The translations under genes were made by a program, and so were the position numbers. This document shows positions 17,112 through 26,104 of a DNA stretch of 64,000 bases, piece by piece. The stretch spans positions 62,001-126,000 of the forward strand of contig CALWZA010000031.1 in the NCBI GenBank assembly GCA_944385905.1, in the 5' to 3' direction. The notes under the pieces are model-generated. The model worked only from the letters and a program-made list of their open reading frames with translations. It did not search any database and was not told the origin of the DNA. Source of the stretch: an uncultured Clostridia bacterium. GTDB taxonomy: Bacteria > Bacillota > Clostridia > Oscillospirales > Ruminococcaceae. Every line of letters begins with the position of its first letter. The first letter of the stretch is position 1.

Positions 17112-18317
17112 TTAATAAACTGTGTTTTTCAGAAGAGAAGCAAGCGATTTTCCGACAAGTTCTCCTGTATACAGCGCTTCATCCAGCGAGTTTCCGTGAC
17201 CTCCGATTTCGATTAAAAGAGAGCCTGTCGTAAGATTCTGGTTATAGCTTCGATAGTCAAACAATATTGGGCGGGTAAGTCCCGGAAAGTCGTTTTCTAT
17301 TTGGCTTTGAAGGGTGCATGCAAAGTTGAAATTTTTCATATAGTTCGGCATATTCATAGTTCCGTCGTCGCATCCGGATATTATCATGATCTGAGCGGCG
17401 TTTTTGCCGTTTATTTCAGCGACGGGCGCAAGCCACATCCCGTCAGAGGTGATCAGAGCGTCTCTGTGAATATCGAGAACAATTTTTATTGAGGGATACT
17501 TTTTTAATATTTCCTCAACTGTTACACGGCTTCTTTCATACGCGCCGTTATACTGCGGGTAGTCATGCACCGTAATGTCGTGTATAACTCCGATTCCGGC
17601 GGCTTCAAGCTCTGCCGTAATTTTATCCCCGACAGCAACAATGTTTTTTGTATTGTCCGTTGTGCGGGATGAGAAAGAGCTGTCGTAATAGTCTCTCGCA
17701 AACGGCTCATAGCTTTCGGTTGTATGGGTGTGCATTATTAAAACAAGAGGCTCAGAGGTCTTTTCGTCAAGGAAATCCGGACGCACGGTGCTTTCCGCGG
17801 CAAGGGTTTCAAGAGAAACCGAAGTGCAGTTTCTCACCTGACCTCCAGCCAAGAGGTCTAAAATAAGGCCCGACGACGTGTCATAGCGTGAATATGTAAG
17901 ACGTTTGATAATACCGTCGTTCGAATTGATATCAGTCGGATAGGGCAGAGGGTTTTCATCGCTTTGAGGAGCAGGCTCGGCAGTTTCGGAGAAATTGTAA
18001 GGAAGCTCTTTTTCCTCCGGGGCAAGCTCTATATCTATTACCGAGCCGTCGGACAGAAAAATAGTGTCAGACGGATAGGTGATTTCATCAGCCGCGGATG
18101 CGTTTGATATTACCGACGGCTTAAAAATGCCTCCCGAAACGCTTGCTGTAGCCATTGACAGCTTAGCCGAAGCGGATGCGGTATAGCTTATGATTTTTGA
18201 TAAATACGGAGCGATGTTTATCCATGCCGAAAGCATAAACGGTGCTGATGTTGCTATTGCGGTTATGATTGCCGAACGCCGCAGTATTTTAGAAAGCCTT
18301 TTTCTGTCTCCTGTCAT
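17112..18317 (-). CDS. spoIIP: Stage II sporulation protein P
   Basis: SpoIIP is a membrane-anchored peptidoglycan amidase/endopeptidase that works with SpoIID and SpoIIM during engulfment of the forespore. The 401-residue protein has an N-terminal membrane segment (about 15-50), a low-complexity linker, and the amidase-3-like domain with HTHTTESY, DIHRDAL and EIGGHGNS. The ATG at 18317 is chosen because GAAAGGA is 8 bases upstream; an ATG nine bases earlier overlaps that site. The gpr gene that often precedes spoIIP in Bacillus is absent here. A possible sigma-E promoter lies upstream. Confidence 0.93.
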   Translation of the reverse strand: MTGDRKRLSKILRRSAIITAIATSAPFMLSAWINIAPYLSKIISYTASASAKLSMATASVSGGIFKPSVISNASAADEITYPSDTIFLSDGSVIDIELAPEEKELPYNFSETAEPAPQSDENPLPYPTDINSNDGIIKRLTYSRYDTSSGLILDLLAGGQVRNCTSVSLETLAAESTVRPDFLDEKTSEPLVLIMHTHTTESYEPFARDYYDSSFSSRTTDNTKNIVAVGDKITAELEAAGIGVIHDITVHDYPQYNGAYERSRVTVEEILKKYPSIKIVLDIHRDALITSDGMWLAPVAEINGKNAAQIMIISGCDDGTMNMPNYMKNFNFACTLQSQIENDFPGLTRPILFDYRSYNQNLTTGSLLIEIGGHGNSLDEALYTGELVGKSLASLLKNTVY

Positions 18318-18355
18318 ATTAAGCATCCTTTCTTTTCAGATAGTATCTTAATACA

Positions 18356-18383
18356 ACATTATGCCGTATGGTGAAAATATAGA
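18356..18383 (-). promoter_or_regulatory. Possible sigma-E (mother-cell) promoter for spoIIP
   Basis: The minus strand reads TCTATATT, about 12 bases, then CATAATGT. This resembles the sigma-E pattern kmATATT-N13-15-CATACAMT, but the spacing is short and the -10 imperfect. Confidence 0.35.
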
Positions 18384-18385
18384 AT

Positions 18386-18424
18386 AAAAAATCTCCCCGA
18401 GCTTTTTGCTTGGAGAGATTTTTT
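18386..18424 (-). terminator. Terminator downstream of the small surface protein
   Basis: Arms AATCTCC and GGAGAGATT (18390-18420), with T runs on both strands, lie directly after the stop of the small acidic protein. They separate it from spoIIP. Confidence 0.8.
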
Positions 18425-18438
18425 ATAAATCTGAAAAA

Positions 18439-18765
18439 TTATTTTTTCTTGGAAAGAACGGCAGTGACAGCCGCAAGAACAACAGGTGTGATTGCAAGAG
18501 CTGCTCCTGTCGCAGGGTTTGTTTCATCAACAGAAACGTCAGTGTCTGAATCTGCTGAATCATCAACGGAAACTTCTTCCTCGTCATCATCCTTAGGCTC
18601 TTCAGGCTCTTCAACCTCTGCCTCTTCGCCCTCTTGAGCCTGACCGTCTTCTCCGAGATCAGTTACGATGTTGAGAAGTACCCAATCGTTAACCTGAGCG
18701 GATGCGCTTACTGCTGCTGAGCACAAAACGGCAAGGCTCATCATAAATGCTAAAACCTTTTTCAT
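18439..18765 (-). CDS. Small acidic cell-wall-anchored-type protein with an NPATG motif
   Basis: This 108-residue protein has no recognised domain. Residues 1-24 form a signal peptide (MKKVLAFMM to SAQ). Residues 45-80 are dominated by Glu, Asp and Pro. The C-terminus is NPATG, then a hydrophobic stretch (AALAITPVVLAAVTAVL) and SKKK. That layout is a sortase sorting signal of the NPxTG type. The mature product would be a very short acidic wall-attached peptide, or a membrane-retained one if not sorted. The start at 18765 follows GAAAGGA by 9 bases. It has its own promoter and terminator. No sortase gene is in the window. Confidence 0.65.
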   Translation of the reverse strand: MKKVLAFMMSLAVLCSAAVSASAQVNDWVLLNIVTDLGEDGQAQEGEEAEVEEPEEPKDDDEEEVSVDDSADSDTDVSVDETNPATGAALAITPVVLAAVTAVLSKKK

Positions 18766-18824
18766 AAATGTCATTCCTTTCATTGTTCGCCGATATAAAT
18801 GCAATTAACTGCATTAGCGTAATT

Positions 18825-18853
18825 AGTATAGCTCGATTTACCTGTTTTGTCAA
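18825..18853 (-). promoter_or_regulatory. Sigma-A promoter for the small acidic protein
   Basis: On the minus strand TTGACA (18848-18853), 17 bp, TATACT (18825-18830). This near-consensus promoter suggests strong vegetative expression. Confidence 0.8.
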
Positions 18854-18885
18854 TAGAAGATTTCACCATAATGTAAAAAGGCGAA

Positions 18886-20481
18886 TCAGAGTTTTTCAAA
18901 CATTTTTACACCTTTTTTTACAACAAACAGTCTTGTTAAAATGGTTAAAGCAATATAGAACAGTCCCGCGAAAAGATATACAAACACTGTGCCGTAGGAT
19001 TTTGCTATGAAAAATCCGCATATTCCCGGGATAAACGCGATTGCCATGCTCCCGAACATCGCTATTACTACAGACATTGACTGCTTGGCACATGCTGCTT
19101 CGCTTATCCAATCGAATTTAGGAAACAGCAGGTTGGCGGCGACGCCGAAATAGGCGGTAAAAGCTGTTGCGGCGAGAGATATTACGATTACCGATATTGA
19201 GCTTATAGGGTCAAGCCCGAAAATGACCGCTGAGGCGACTGCGGAGACAAGTACAAACGGAACGCAGACGGCAATGTGAAAATAAGCCTTGACCTCAAGA
19301 ATTTCTTTTGAGTTTACGGGAAGAGAGCGAAGTATCCATAAGCTTTTTCCTTCCATATTGATTGACGGGGCGGAAATACAGGTCATTGCCGTTAACAGAA
19401 CGATTACGGCGCATAGGATTAGACCTGTAAGGCCGGAAATCTCCGGCATCTGCGCGGACAATTGAACTAATATATCACGCTTGATTCCGAGATATACTAC
19501 CCCCAATATCATAAATACCAATCCGATCGCGGAGTTGAGCATGTACATGGGACTGTGCCAAAAGTGGGAAAGCTCTCTCTTAATAAGCGCTGAGCGTGTG
19601 CCTGAAGTTTTGAGAGCCTTTTTGCGGTATACTATTTTTTTCGCTCCTTTATTGGCTGTGCATATTCTGATAAAGCTTACCGACAATGCGGCATATACCA
19701 AAGCAAACGGAATAATGCAGGATGCGGCGAAAATCAAAAGGCTGAGAATATTTCCGTCAGCGCAGGCAAGTCCGAAATGATACGCGGGGAAAACCGCTTT
19801 TTTAAACGCGGAGGCAATGGATTCGCCGTTTTCCAAAAGCATGTTCAGGTAGTACTGAGCCTTGCTGTAAATGTACAGGTACGCCACTAAAAATAAGAGA
19901 GAAGCAACGGCGGTAATTATGTTTTTATTGCGAAGTCTCGACGCTATAGCCGCAAGAAGCCATCCGAAAAGACAGCTCAAAGCCAATACAAGCACGGGGA
20001 GAAGCACACACGCAACTATCCAGCAGATAATCTGCGCGGCGCTCATTGCTCCGAATTTATACACATAAACCGCAATTGCCGGGATAACGACCAAAGCTTC
20101 ATAAAGATAGTTTATGAGAAGAAGAGAGACCATTCTGCTTGCGAGAATATAGGACGGAGGAACAGGCATTGACAAAAGCAGTTCGTTGTCCTTTGCGTCA
20201 AAAAGCTGGCTTTGAGTCATAAATACGCTTCCGATAAAGCAAAGCGCGGAAGCGACAGTCCATGCTACCGCGAAATACAGCCATGAAAGACCGATTTCCG
20301 CAAACGCGGTAAGCGAATAAAACATCATTCCGAACACAAAAAACATACAGGCGATTACGTAAACGGCAAAAAAGCCTATCAGTACCTTAAACCCAATGCC
20401 ACGTTTCTTTTTATTTTTTGATGTCCTAAACATTGCGGAAAACATAGCCTGAAAACGGGATTTAAGCAGTGCAGAAAACAT
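18886..20481 (-). CDS. ABC exporter permease (ABC-2 type)
   Basis: This 531-residue protein has about twelve hydrophobic helices and partners with the ATPase encoded just upstream. The segment FDAKDNELLLSMPVPPSYILASR is typical of large ABC-2-like permeases in Clostridia. Substrate unknown. The ATG at 20481 follows AGAGGAGA. The ATG six codons earlier overlaps the end of the ATPase gene and that ribosome binding site, so it is less likely. The close spacing shows an operon. Confidence 0.8.
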   Translation of the reverse strand: MFSALLKSRFQAMFSAMFRTSKNKKKRGIGFKVLIGFFAVYVIACMFFVFGMMFYSLTAFAEIGLSWLYFAVAWTVASALCFIGSVFMTQSQLFDAKDNELLLSMPVPPSYILASRMVSLLLINYLYEALVVIPAIAVYVYKFGAMSAAQIICWIVACVLLPVLVLALSCLFGWLLAAIASRLRNKNIITAVASLLFLVAYLYIYSKAQYYLNMLLENGESIASAFKKAVFPAYHFGLACADGNILSLLIFAASCIIPFALVYAALSVSFIRICTANKGAKKIVYRKKALKTSGTRSALIKRELSHFWHSPMYMLNSAIGLVFMILGVVYLGIKRDILVQLSAQMPEISGLTGLILCAVIVLLTAMTCISAPSINMEGKSLWILRSLPVNSKEILEVKAYFHIAVCVPFVLVSAVASAVIFGLDPISSISVIVISLAATAFTAYFGVAANLLFPKFDWISEAACAKQSMSVVIAMFGSMAIAFIPGICGFFIAKSYGTVFVYLFAGLFYIALTILTRLFVVKKGVKMFEKL

Positions 20482-20499
20482 AGATAAATCTCCTCTCAT

Positions 20500-21204
20500 T
20501 TATTCGACAAGTTCAAGGAAAACGTCCTCAAGAGACTCGTTGCCCTTGACCTCGGCAGTCGGACCGCTTACAATGAGTTTTCCCGATTTGATAATAGCTA
20601 TTGAGTCGCACAGCTTTTCAGCGACCTCCAAAACGTGAGTTGAAAAGAAAATCGCTCCGCCGTTTGAACAAAGCTCTCTCATAAGCTCTTTTACGGTAAA
20701 AGCGGCTTTTGGGTCGAGTCCGACAAACGGCTCGTCCATTATCAAAAGCTTAGGCTCGTGAATAAACGCGGAAATCAAAGCGAGCTTTTGCTTCATTCCG
20801 TGAGAATACGAGGAAACAGGCTGAGCGAGATCGGAGGTAAGCTCAAATAAATCCGAATACTTTCCGATTCTTTCCTCACGCTTGCTTTTTTCGGTTTTAT
20901 AAATATCAGCGATAAAATTAAGATACTGAATACCCGACATGAATTCGTAAATATCGGGGTTGTCGGGAATATAGGCAATATCTTTTTTACAGCCGAGAGG
21001 GTCCTGCTTTATTGATTTTCCGTTTATGTAAATCTCTCCGGAATCAAACTGAAGAATTCCGGCGCAGGATTTTAAAGTGGTCGTTTTTCCGGCTCCGTTG
21101 TGACCTATAAAGCCGTATATTTCACCGGGGCGGATATGAAGTGAGAGGTCGTCTACGGCTTTCTTGTTTCCGAATGATTTTGTGAGATGTTCGATTTTAA
21201 GCAT
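20500..21204 (-). CDS. ABC transporter ATP-binding protein
   Basis: This 234-residue ATPase has Walker A GHNGAGKTTT (about 36-45), a signature segment SYSHGMKQK, Walker B LLIMDEPF and the switch histidine in FFSTHVLE. It resembles the exporter group that includes CcmA/NatA-like ATPases. AAAAGGAG precedes the ATG. It is cotranscribed with the permease from a strong promoter. Substrate not predictable. Confidence 0.9.
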   Translation of the reverse strand: MLKIEHLTKSFGNKKAVDDLSLHIRPGEIYGFIGHNGAGKTTTLKSCAGILQFDSGEIYINGKSIKQDPLGCKKDIAYIPDNPDIYEFMSGIQYLNFIADIYKTEKSKREERIGKYSDLFELTSDLAQPVSSYSHGMKQKLALISAFIHEPKLLIMDEPFVGLDPKAAFTVKELMRELCSNGGAIFFSTHVLEVAEKLCDSIAIIKSGKLIVSGPTAEVKGNESLEDVFLELVE

Positions 21205-21239
21205 TTTTGTTTCTCCTTTTCAAAGAAAACTTTTATTAC

Positions 21240-21268
21240 ATTGTATTTCAAAAAGTCATTGGTGTCAA
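21240..21268 (-). promoter_or_regulatory. Sigma-A promoter for the ABC exporter operon
   Basis: On the minus strand TTGACA (21263-21268), 17 bp, TACAAT (21240-21245). Confidence 0.85.
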
Positions 21269-21334
21269 TACGGGCTGATGATAATTTAATGTAAAATATC
21301 CGACATTAGGTTTGTATGTTTTAACCGTTTACAC

Positions 21335-21363
21335 TTGACATAATGGCTTTTTTATTGTACAAT
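21335..21363 (+). promoter_or_regulatory. Sigma-A promoter for rny
   Basis: TTGACA (21335-21340), 17 bp, TACAAT (21358-21363). Its predicted start near 21370 leaves an untranslated leader of about 300 nt before rny. Confidence 0.85.
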
Positions 21364-21369
21364 ACATAT

Positions 21370-21673
21370 GTATATTGGATTGTTGTCACTATATATAGAT
21401 TTCAGTTGTCTGCTTTTTATATGACGGATTGATAAAGCGAGTAATTTTTATATATGAAACGCTTTACTATTTTTCATCTGCGGAGCATTGGGATTTATTC
21501 CACGCCGGCATTAGGCTTGGATGAACAAACGGGGAATTTGCTCGGCTTATACTTATATACTTATTATTTTAAAAATTAAATATTAATGTAACTATAGCTG
21601 TGTGAAGACCCGCTGTTTGTTTAATATAGTATATATACAAATTATACTATTTATTAGGAGGATAGCAGGCTGT
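21370..21673 (+). other. Long 5' leader of rny, possible structured RNA
   Basis: No gene is evident here. The promoter at 21335 implies that this stretch is transcribed. It contains several short inverted repeats, for example AAAGCG with CGCTTT near 21435-21466 and GCCG with CGGC around 21500-21545. It ends in an AT-rich run and AGGAGGA. I could not match it to a known riboswitch, T-box or 6S RNA. Confidence 0.4.
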
Positions 21674-23239
21674 ATGAACACACCAACGGTCATATTGCTG
21701 TGCGTTGTTGCACTTATCGCAGGTGCGGCAGTCGCAGGCTTAATCTTCTTTAAGCTCGGAATCGATTACAGAAAAAAGAATGCCGAAAGAGCTATCGGTT
21801 CAGCTGAGGAAGAAGCTAAAAGAATTATTGAGGAATCAAGAAAGAGCGCTGAGGCTCTGAAAAAGGAAAAGCTGGTTGAGGCAAAGGACGAAATTTATAA
21901 AAATCGAACAGAGGCGGAAAGGGAAATAAAGGAACGCCGAGTCGAGGTATCAAAACAGGAAAGACGAAACCAGCAGAAAGAGGAAACGCTTGACAAGAAA
22001 CTTGATGCGATTGAGAAAAAAGAAGAAAATTTAAATGAGAAAATCAGGCAGGCTGAGGATAAGCTCAGTGAGGCGGAGGTTATCAAAAGAAGTCAGCTGG
22101 AGATGCTTGAGAGAATTTCGGAATTTACCAAAGATCAGGCAAAAGAATATCTTTTGAAAAATCTGGAGGACGAGCTTGTTCATGAAAAGGCTTTGAAGAT
22201 TTCAAACTATGAGCAGCAGCTTAAAGAAGAGTGTGAGGACAAGGCCCGCCAGTATATAAGTCTTGCTATCGCAAGGTGCGCCGCAGATCAGGTTTCTGAA
22301 TCGGCTGTATCTGTCGTAACGCTACCCAACGATGAAATGAAAGGACGCATTATCGGCAGGGAAGGAAGAAATATAAGAACTCTTGAAACGCTTACGGGTG
22401 TTGACCTTATCATAGACGACACGCCTGAGACGATTACTCTCTCCTGTTTTGATCAGGTCAGAAGAGAAATCGCAAGAATTGCGCTTGAAAAGCTTATACA
22501 GGACGGCCGTATTCATCCGACGAGAATTGAGGAAATGGTTGATAAGGCTCGTCATGAGGTGGAGCAGACAATTAAGCAGGAGGGCGAGAGAGCTGTTCTT
22601 GAGACAAACGTACACGGCTTGAACTACGAACTTGTTAAGCTTATCGGCAGACTTCGTTACAGAACCAGTTATCGTCAGAACGTTCTTAACCACTCTATTG
22701 AGGTTGCTTTCCTTGCGGGAGTTATGGCGTCTGAGCTCGGGGTTGACGCAAATCTTGCCCGCAGAGCAGGACTTTTACATGATATCGGCAAGGCTCTCAG
22801 CTATGAGATTGAAGGATCTCATGTTCAGATAGGCGTTGATGTATGTAAAAAATATAAGGAAAGCGCCGAGGTTATCCATGCTATCGAGGCGCATCACGGA
22901 GACGTTGAGACAAAGACTGTAGTAGCCGCTCTTGTTCAGGCGGCGGATGCAATTTCAGCGGCACGACCGGCGGCAAGAAGTGAAAACTACGAAAATTACA
23001 TCAAGCGTCTTGAAAAGCTTGAGGAGATATGCACATCATACGAGGGCGTTGAAAAATCGTTTGCGATTCAGGCAGGCCGTGAAGTCAGAATCATGGTTAT
23101 TCCTGAGCAGGTCAACGATGAAAAAATGGTTATCGTCGCAAGGGAGATCGCTCAGCGCATTGAGGATGAAATGGACTATCCCGGTCAAATCAAGGTCAAT
23201 ATCATTCGAGAAAGCAGAGCGGTTGATTACGCAAAGTAA
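21674..23239 (+). CDS. rny: Ribonuclease Y
   Basis: RNase Y is the membrane-anchored endoribonuclease that starts mRNA decay and processing in many Firmicutes. The 521-residue product has one N-terminal membrane helix (about 5-28), a long coiled coil rich in Lys/Glu (about 35-170), a KH domain ([13 protein letters not shown]), and an HD domain with GLLHDIGKA that holds the metal pair. The ATG at 21674 gives the family's usual length. AGGAGG is 12 bases upstream, slightly distant. A longer reading from 21602 would add an unusual extension. A terminator follows. Confidence 0.95.
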   Translation: MNTPTVILLCVVALIAGAAVAGLIFFKLGIDYRKKNAERAIGSAEEEAKRIIEESRKSAEALKKEKLVEAKDEIYKNRTEAEREIKERRVEVSKQERRNQQKEETLDKKLDAIEKKEENLNEKIRQAEDKLSEAEVIKRSQLEMLERISEFTKDQAKEYLLKNLEDELVHEKALKISNYEQQLKEECEDKARQYISLAIARCAADQVSESAVSVVTLPNDEMKGRIIGREGRNIRTLETLTGVDLIIDDTPETITLSCFDQVRREIARIALEKLIQDGRIHPTRIEEMVDKARHEVEQTIKQEGERAVLETNVHGLNYELVKLIGRLRYRTSYRQNVLNHSIEVAFLAGVMASELGVDANLARRAGLLHDIGKALSYEIEGSHVQIGVDVCKKYKESAEVIHAIEAHHGDVETKTVVAALVQAADAISAARPAARSENYENYIKRLEKLEEICTSYEGVEKSFAIQAGREVRIMVIPEQVNDEKMVIVAREIAQRIEDEMDYPGQIKVNIIRESRAVDYAK

Positions 23240-23256
23240 GCATGACAGAATATCAG

Positions 23257-23294
23257 AAAACGGCTGCCGCACCTTAATGCGCAGCCGCTTTTTG
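23257..23294 (+). terminator. Terminator of rny
   Basis: Arms CGGCTGCCGCA and TGCGCAGCCG (23261-23287) are followed by TTTTT. Confidence 0.85.
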
Positions 23295-23310
23295 TGCCGC
23301 GTGATAATAA

Positions 23311-23346
23311 AAAGACTGCCGTGTTTTAAACGGCAGTCTTAATTTT
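23311..23346 (-). terminator. Terminator of the MsmK-like ATPase gene
   Basis: Arms AAGACTGCCGT and ACGGCAGTCTT flank a short AT loop. The minus strand continues with TTTTTATT. Confidence 0.85.
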
Positions 23347-23358
23347 ATAATTCTCAAA

Positions 23359-24501
23359 TCAGTTGACAATTGTCTTTTCTGTGTCCTTATCAAACAGATG
23401 GATTCTGTTAGCGTCGATAGCGCACTTGATAACATCCTGAGGTCTTGCAGTTGAACGCGGTGAAACCCTGGCTGTGAGGTTAATGCCCTCGCAGTTGAGG
23501 TAAAGATATGTTTCAGCACCCATAAGCTCTGTAACGTCGACAGTTGTCTCAATGATACCTGTCTTGGCAGTTGAAAGGAACATTTCCTCGTCATGGATAC
23601 TTTCAGGACGAACTCCCATGATGATTTCCTGATTGAGGTAAGGTGCGAGAACCTGCTCGTCAACCTTAGATTCGGGAAGCTCAACATAGAATTTGCGCCC
23701 TCTCGATTCTTTGGTGTCCTCAGAACCGAACTCGACTGTGTACTTTCCGTCAATCTTAACAAGCTTCGACTCGATGAAGTTCATCTGCGGAGAACCGATA
23801 AATCCGGCAACGAAAAGGTTGCAAGGATAGAGGTAAAGCTGCTGAGGAGAGTCAACCTGCTGAATAAATCCGTCTTTCATAACAACGATTCTGTCAGCCA
23901 TTGTCATAGCCTCTGTCTGGTCGTGTGTAACGTAGATAAATGTAGTTCCGAGTCTCTTATGAAGTTTTGCGATTTCTGTTCTCATCTGAGCACGGAGCTT
24001 AGCGTCGAGGTTTGAAAGAGGCTCGTCAAGAAGGAATACCTGAGGCTCACGAACAAGAGCACGTCCGAGAGCGACACGCTGTTTCTGACCTCCGGAAAGA
24101 GCCTTAGGCTTTCTGTCGAGAAGGTGAGCAATGTCAAGGATTCTTGCGGCTTCTTCAACCTTTCTCGCGATTTCGTCCTTAGGAGTTTTTCTGAGCTTAA
24201 GACCGAAAGCCATATTCTCAAAAACAGTCATGTGAGGATAAAGAGCGTAGTTCTGGAAAACCATCGCGATATCTCTGTCCTTAGGAGCGATATCGTTTAC
24301 AAGTCTGTTTCCGATATAAAGCTCACCGTCTGTAATTTCCTCAAGACCTGCGATCATTCTCAATGTTGTAGATTTTCCGCATCCTGAAGGCCCAACGAAA
24401 ATTATAAACTCTTTGTCCTTGATTTCAAGAGAAAAATCCGAAACAGCGACAACGCCGCCCGGGTACTTCTTATAAATGTGTTTCAATGATAAGCTTGCCA
24501 A
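23359..24501 (-). CDS. Sugar ABC importer ATPase (MsmK/UgpC/MalK type)
   Basis: This 380-residue ATPase has Walker [11 protein letters not shown] (about 37-46), Q-loop [12 protein letters not shown], signature LSGGQKQR, Walker [14 protein letters not shown] and the switch HDQTEAMT. An OB-fold regulatory domain follows (about 240-380). In Gram-positives one such ATPase commonly serves many carbohydrate importers. No permease or binding protein is adjacent here, which fits that shared role. The start is TTG at 24501 with AAGGAGG 8 bases upstream. It is monocistronic with its own terminator. Sugars taken up would likely include oligosaccharides released by enzymes such as the GH74 protein, but that is inference. 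Confidence 0.9.
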   Translation of the reverse strand: MASLSLKHIYKKYPGGVVAVSDFSLEIKDKEFIIFVGPSGCGKSTTLRMIAGLEEITDGELYIGNRLVNDIAPKDRDIAMVFQNYALYPHMTVFENMAFGLKLRKTPKDEIARKVEEAARILDIAHLLDRKPKALSGGQKQRVALGRALVREPQVFLLDEPLSNLDAKLRAQMRTEIAKLHKRLGTTFIYVTHDQTEAMTMADRIVVMKDGFIQQVDSPQQLYLYPCNLFVAGFIGSPQMNFIESKLVKIDGKYTVEFGSEDTKESRGRKFYVELPESKVDEQVLAPYLNQEIIMGVRPESIHDEEMFLSTAKTGIIETTVDVTELMGAETYLYLNCEGINLTARVSPRSTARPQDVIKCAIDANRIHLFDKDTEKTIVN

Positions 24502-24665
24502 TTGAAACGCCTCCTTAATTACATGATTTTTAAAAGCCCAACATTACTACTCTGTTATTGTATCAATTTTCTGGCTATTATACAAGAGACAAATAGACCA
24601 AACATTGAAAAAGCTCTTTATTGATATTGACGAAAAAATAACGAATAATTGTTGGCAAATGTCGT

Positions 24666-25391
24666 TTATACTAAATTTGAGAATAATTTATTAATATTTT
24701 TATCTATTATTTCCACACAGCCTCCGAGCGGCAAATTTTCATCCAAAAACAGGTTCCCTATCTTTATTCGCTTTAGATAAACCACCTTATTGCCAAGCGC
24801 CTCAAACATGCGTTTTACCTGATGAAACATACCTTCGTGCAGAACTACCTCGCACTCGTTGGGCGCAGAAAGAGGGGAAAACTGAGCGGGAAGACACTTT
24901 GTCCCGTCAGAAAGTATAATCCCATTTGAAAATTGCTCTTTATAGCTGGTATTCCACTCTTTTGCAAGCCTGACAAAATAGGTTTTCGGAACATGGTTTT
25001 TCGGCGACAGGATTTTGTGAGCAAGCGCTCCGTCGTCGGTAATCAGAACAAAGCCCTCGGTATCCTTGTCAAGCCTTCCGGCGGGAAAAAGACCTTTGCG
25101 GCGCAGATTTTCGGGAATAAGAGACAAAACCGTAGGGGAGAGGCCGTCCCTTGTGGAACAGACCACTCCCTGCGGCTTATTGAGCATAATATATATGTGC
25201 TTTTTATAGCTGACTAAAGCTCCCTCAACCTCAACGATGTCGGTATCGGGGAAAACTTTCATGTCGGGCGATTTCGCAGCAGTATTGTTTACGGTGACTT
25301 TTCCTTTGCGGACAAGCTCCTTAACCATGCTTCGGGACAAGTCGGAGCGCTGGGAAGAGATAAACTTGTCGAGCCTTTGAACTTCCGGCAT
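24666..25391 (-). CDS. rRNA pseudouridine synthase (RsuA/RluB family)
   Basis: This enzyme converts a specific uridine in ribosomal RNA to pseudouridine. The 241 residues comprise an N-terminal S4 RNA-binding domain (LDKFISSQRSDLSRSMVKEL) and a catalytic domain. GRLDKDTEGFVLITDDG contains the catalytic aspartate, and KTYFVRL and EGMFHQVKRMFEALG follow. The length and EGMFHQVKRM are closer to RsuA than to RluB, but this does not settle the target site. AAAGGG precedes the ATG. It lies just downstream of a DUF4830-like gene, probably in the same transcript. Confidence 0.88.
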   Translation of the reverse strand: MPEVQRLDKFISSQRSDLSRSMVKELVRKGKVTVNNTAAKSPDMKVFPDTDIVEVEGALVSYKKHIYIMLNKPQGVVCSTRDGLSPTVLSLIPENLRRKGLFPAGRLDKDTEGFVLITDDGALAHKILSPKNHVPKTYFVRLAKEWNTSYKEQFSNGIILSDGTKCLPAQFSPLSAPNECEVVLHEGMFHQVKRMFEALGNKVVYLKRIKIGNLFLDENLPLGGCVEIIDKNINKLFSNLV

Positions 25392-25428
25392 TAAAACACC
25401 CTTTCAGCGATTTATCTCATTAAGCTTA

Positions 25429-25935
25429 TCAGCTTTCCGCAGACTGTTCGGAAGCTGACGTTGAAACAGTTACCTGTTCCGGCGGAGTTTCAGGCATAAG
25501 TCCCTGCATAAATCCGTCCAGCTCAGTACAGGTTATATCTCCGCCTATCAGTTTACCCTCAAATATAATCAAATTAGCAATGATATTTTCAGGCTTTCCC
25601 GGATAATTATACACCTCGTAGGAATAAATTTCAACAGTTTTTCCCCGATATTTCAAAAGGTTAAAACCCTGCTCGCGCTGAAGATTGTTATACGATTTGT
25701 AAATATCGCTGAAATTTTCGGGGATTGTGACGATTCGGCAGTCGAGATATTCCTCCGAAACCTGCCATCCGAGAGAATTCAGAAATTCTCTGCGTGCTTC
25801 TTCATTTTCCATGACGTAATTTAAACCTGAGCGGTTTGATGCCCAAACGGCAACTGCCAATGCCGCGGCAAGCACAGCTATACACAGTATCCACATGGGA
25901 AGTCCTTTATTTACCTTTACAGTCTTTACAAACAT
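25429..25935 (-). CDS. DUF4830-like single-pass membrane protein
   Basis: This 168-residue protein of unknown function has one hydrophobic segment at about 14-33, then an extracytoplasmic domain with FLNSLGWQVSEEYLD, IPENFSDIYKSYNNLQ and YNYPG, a pattern I associate with DUF4830. The C-terminal 20 residues are rich in Ser, Thr and Glu. It stands upstream of the pseudouridine synthase gene, with a 37-base gap. No catalytic motif is visible. Confidence 0.6.
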   Translation of the reverse strand: MFVKTVKVNKGLPMWILCIAVLAAALAVAVWASNRSGLNYVMENEEARREFLNSLGWQVSEEYLDCRIVTIPENFSDIYKSYNNLQREQGFNLLKYRGKTVEIYSYEVYNYPGKPENIIANLIIFEGKLIGGDITCTELDGFMQGLMPETPPEQVTVSTSASEQSAES

Positions 25936-26009
25936 TGCCGTCCCTGCTTTCTTTGTTAGTTTGCTAATTTATATGAAGTACAAGCAGAAATAATGCTCGT
26001 ATTTTTTTA

Positions 26010-26038
26010 TTGACAGGGATTTAAGATATAATTATAAT
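26010..26038 (+). promoter_or_regulatory. Consensus sigma-A promoter for the LysR gene
   Basis: TTGACA (26010-26015), 17 bp, TATAAT (26033-26038): a perfect hexamer pair. It is unusually strong for a LysR regulator gene. Confidence 0.85.
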
Positions 26039-26104
26039 AAATATATAAACAATTTAATATAAGAAATTCTGATAAAGCTTTAATAATTATAAGGAGAATA
26101 AACC

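Noticed and set aside
21370-21673. rny leader as 6S RNA or a T-box
   Set aside because: No long central bubble flanked by two stems and no TGGNACCGCG motif could be found, so no family name is given.
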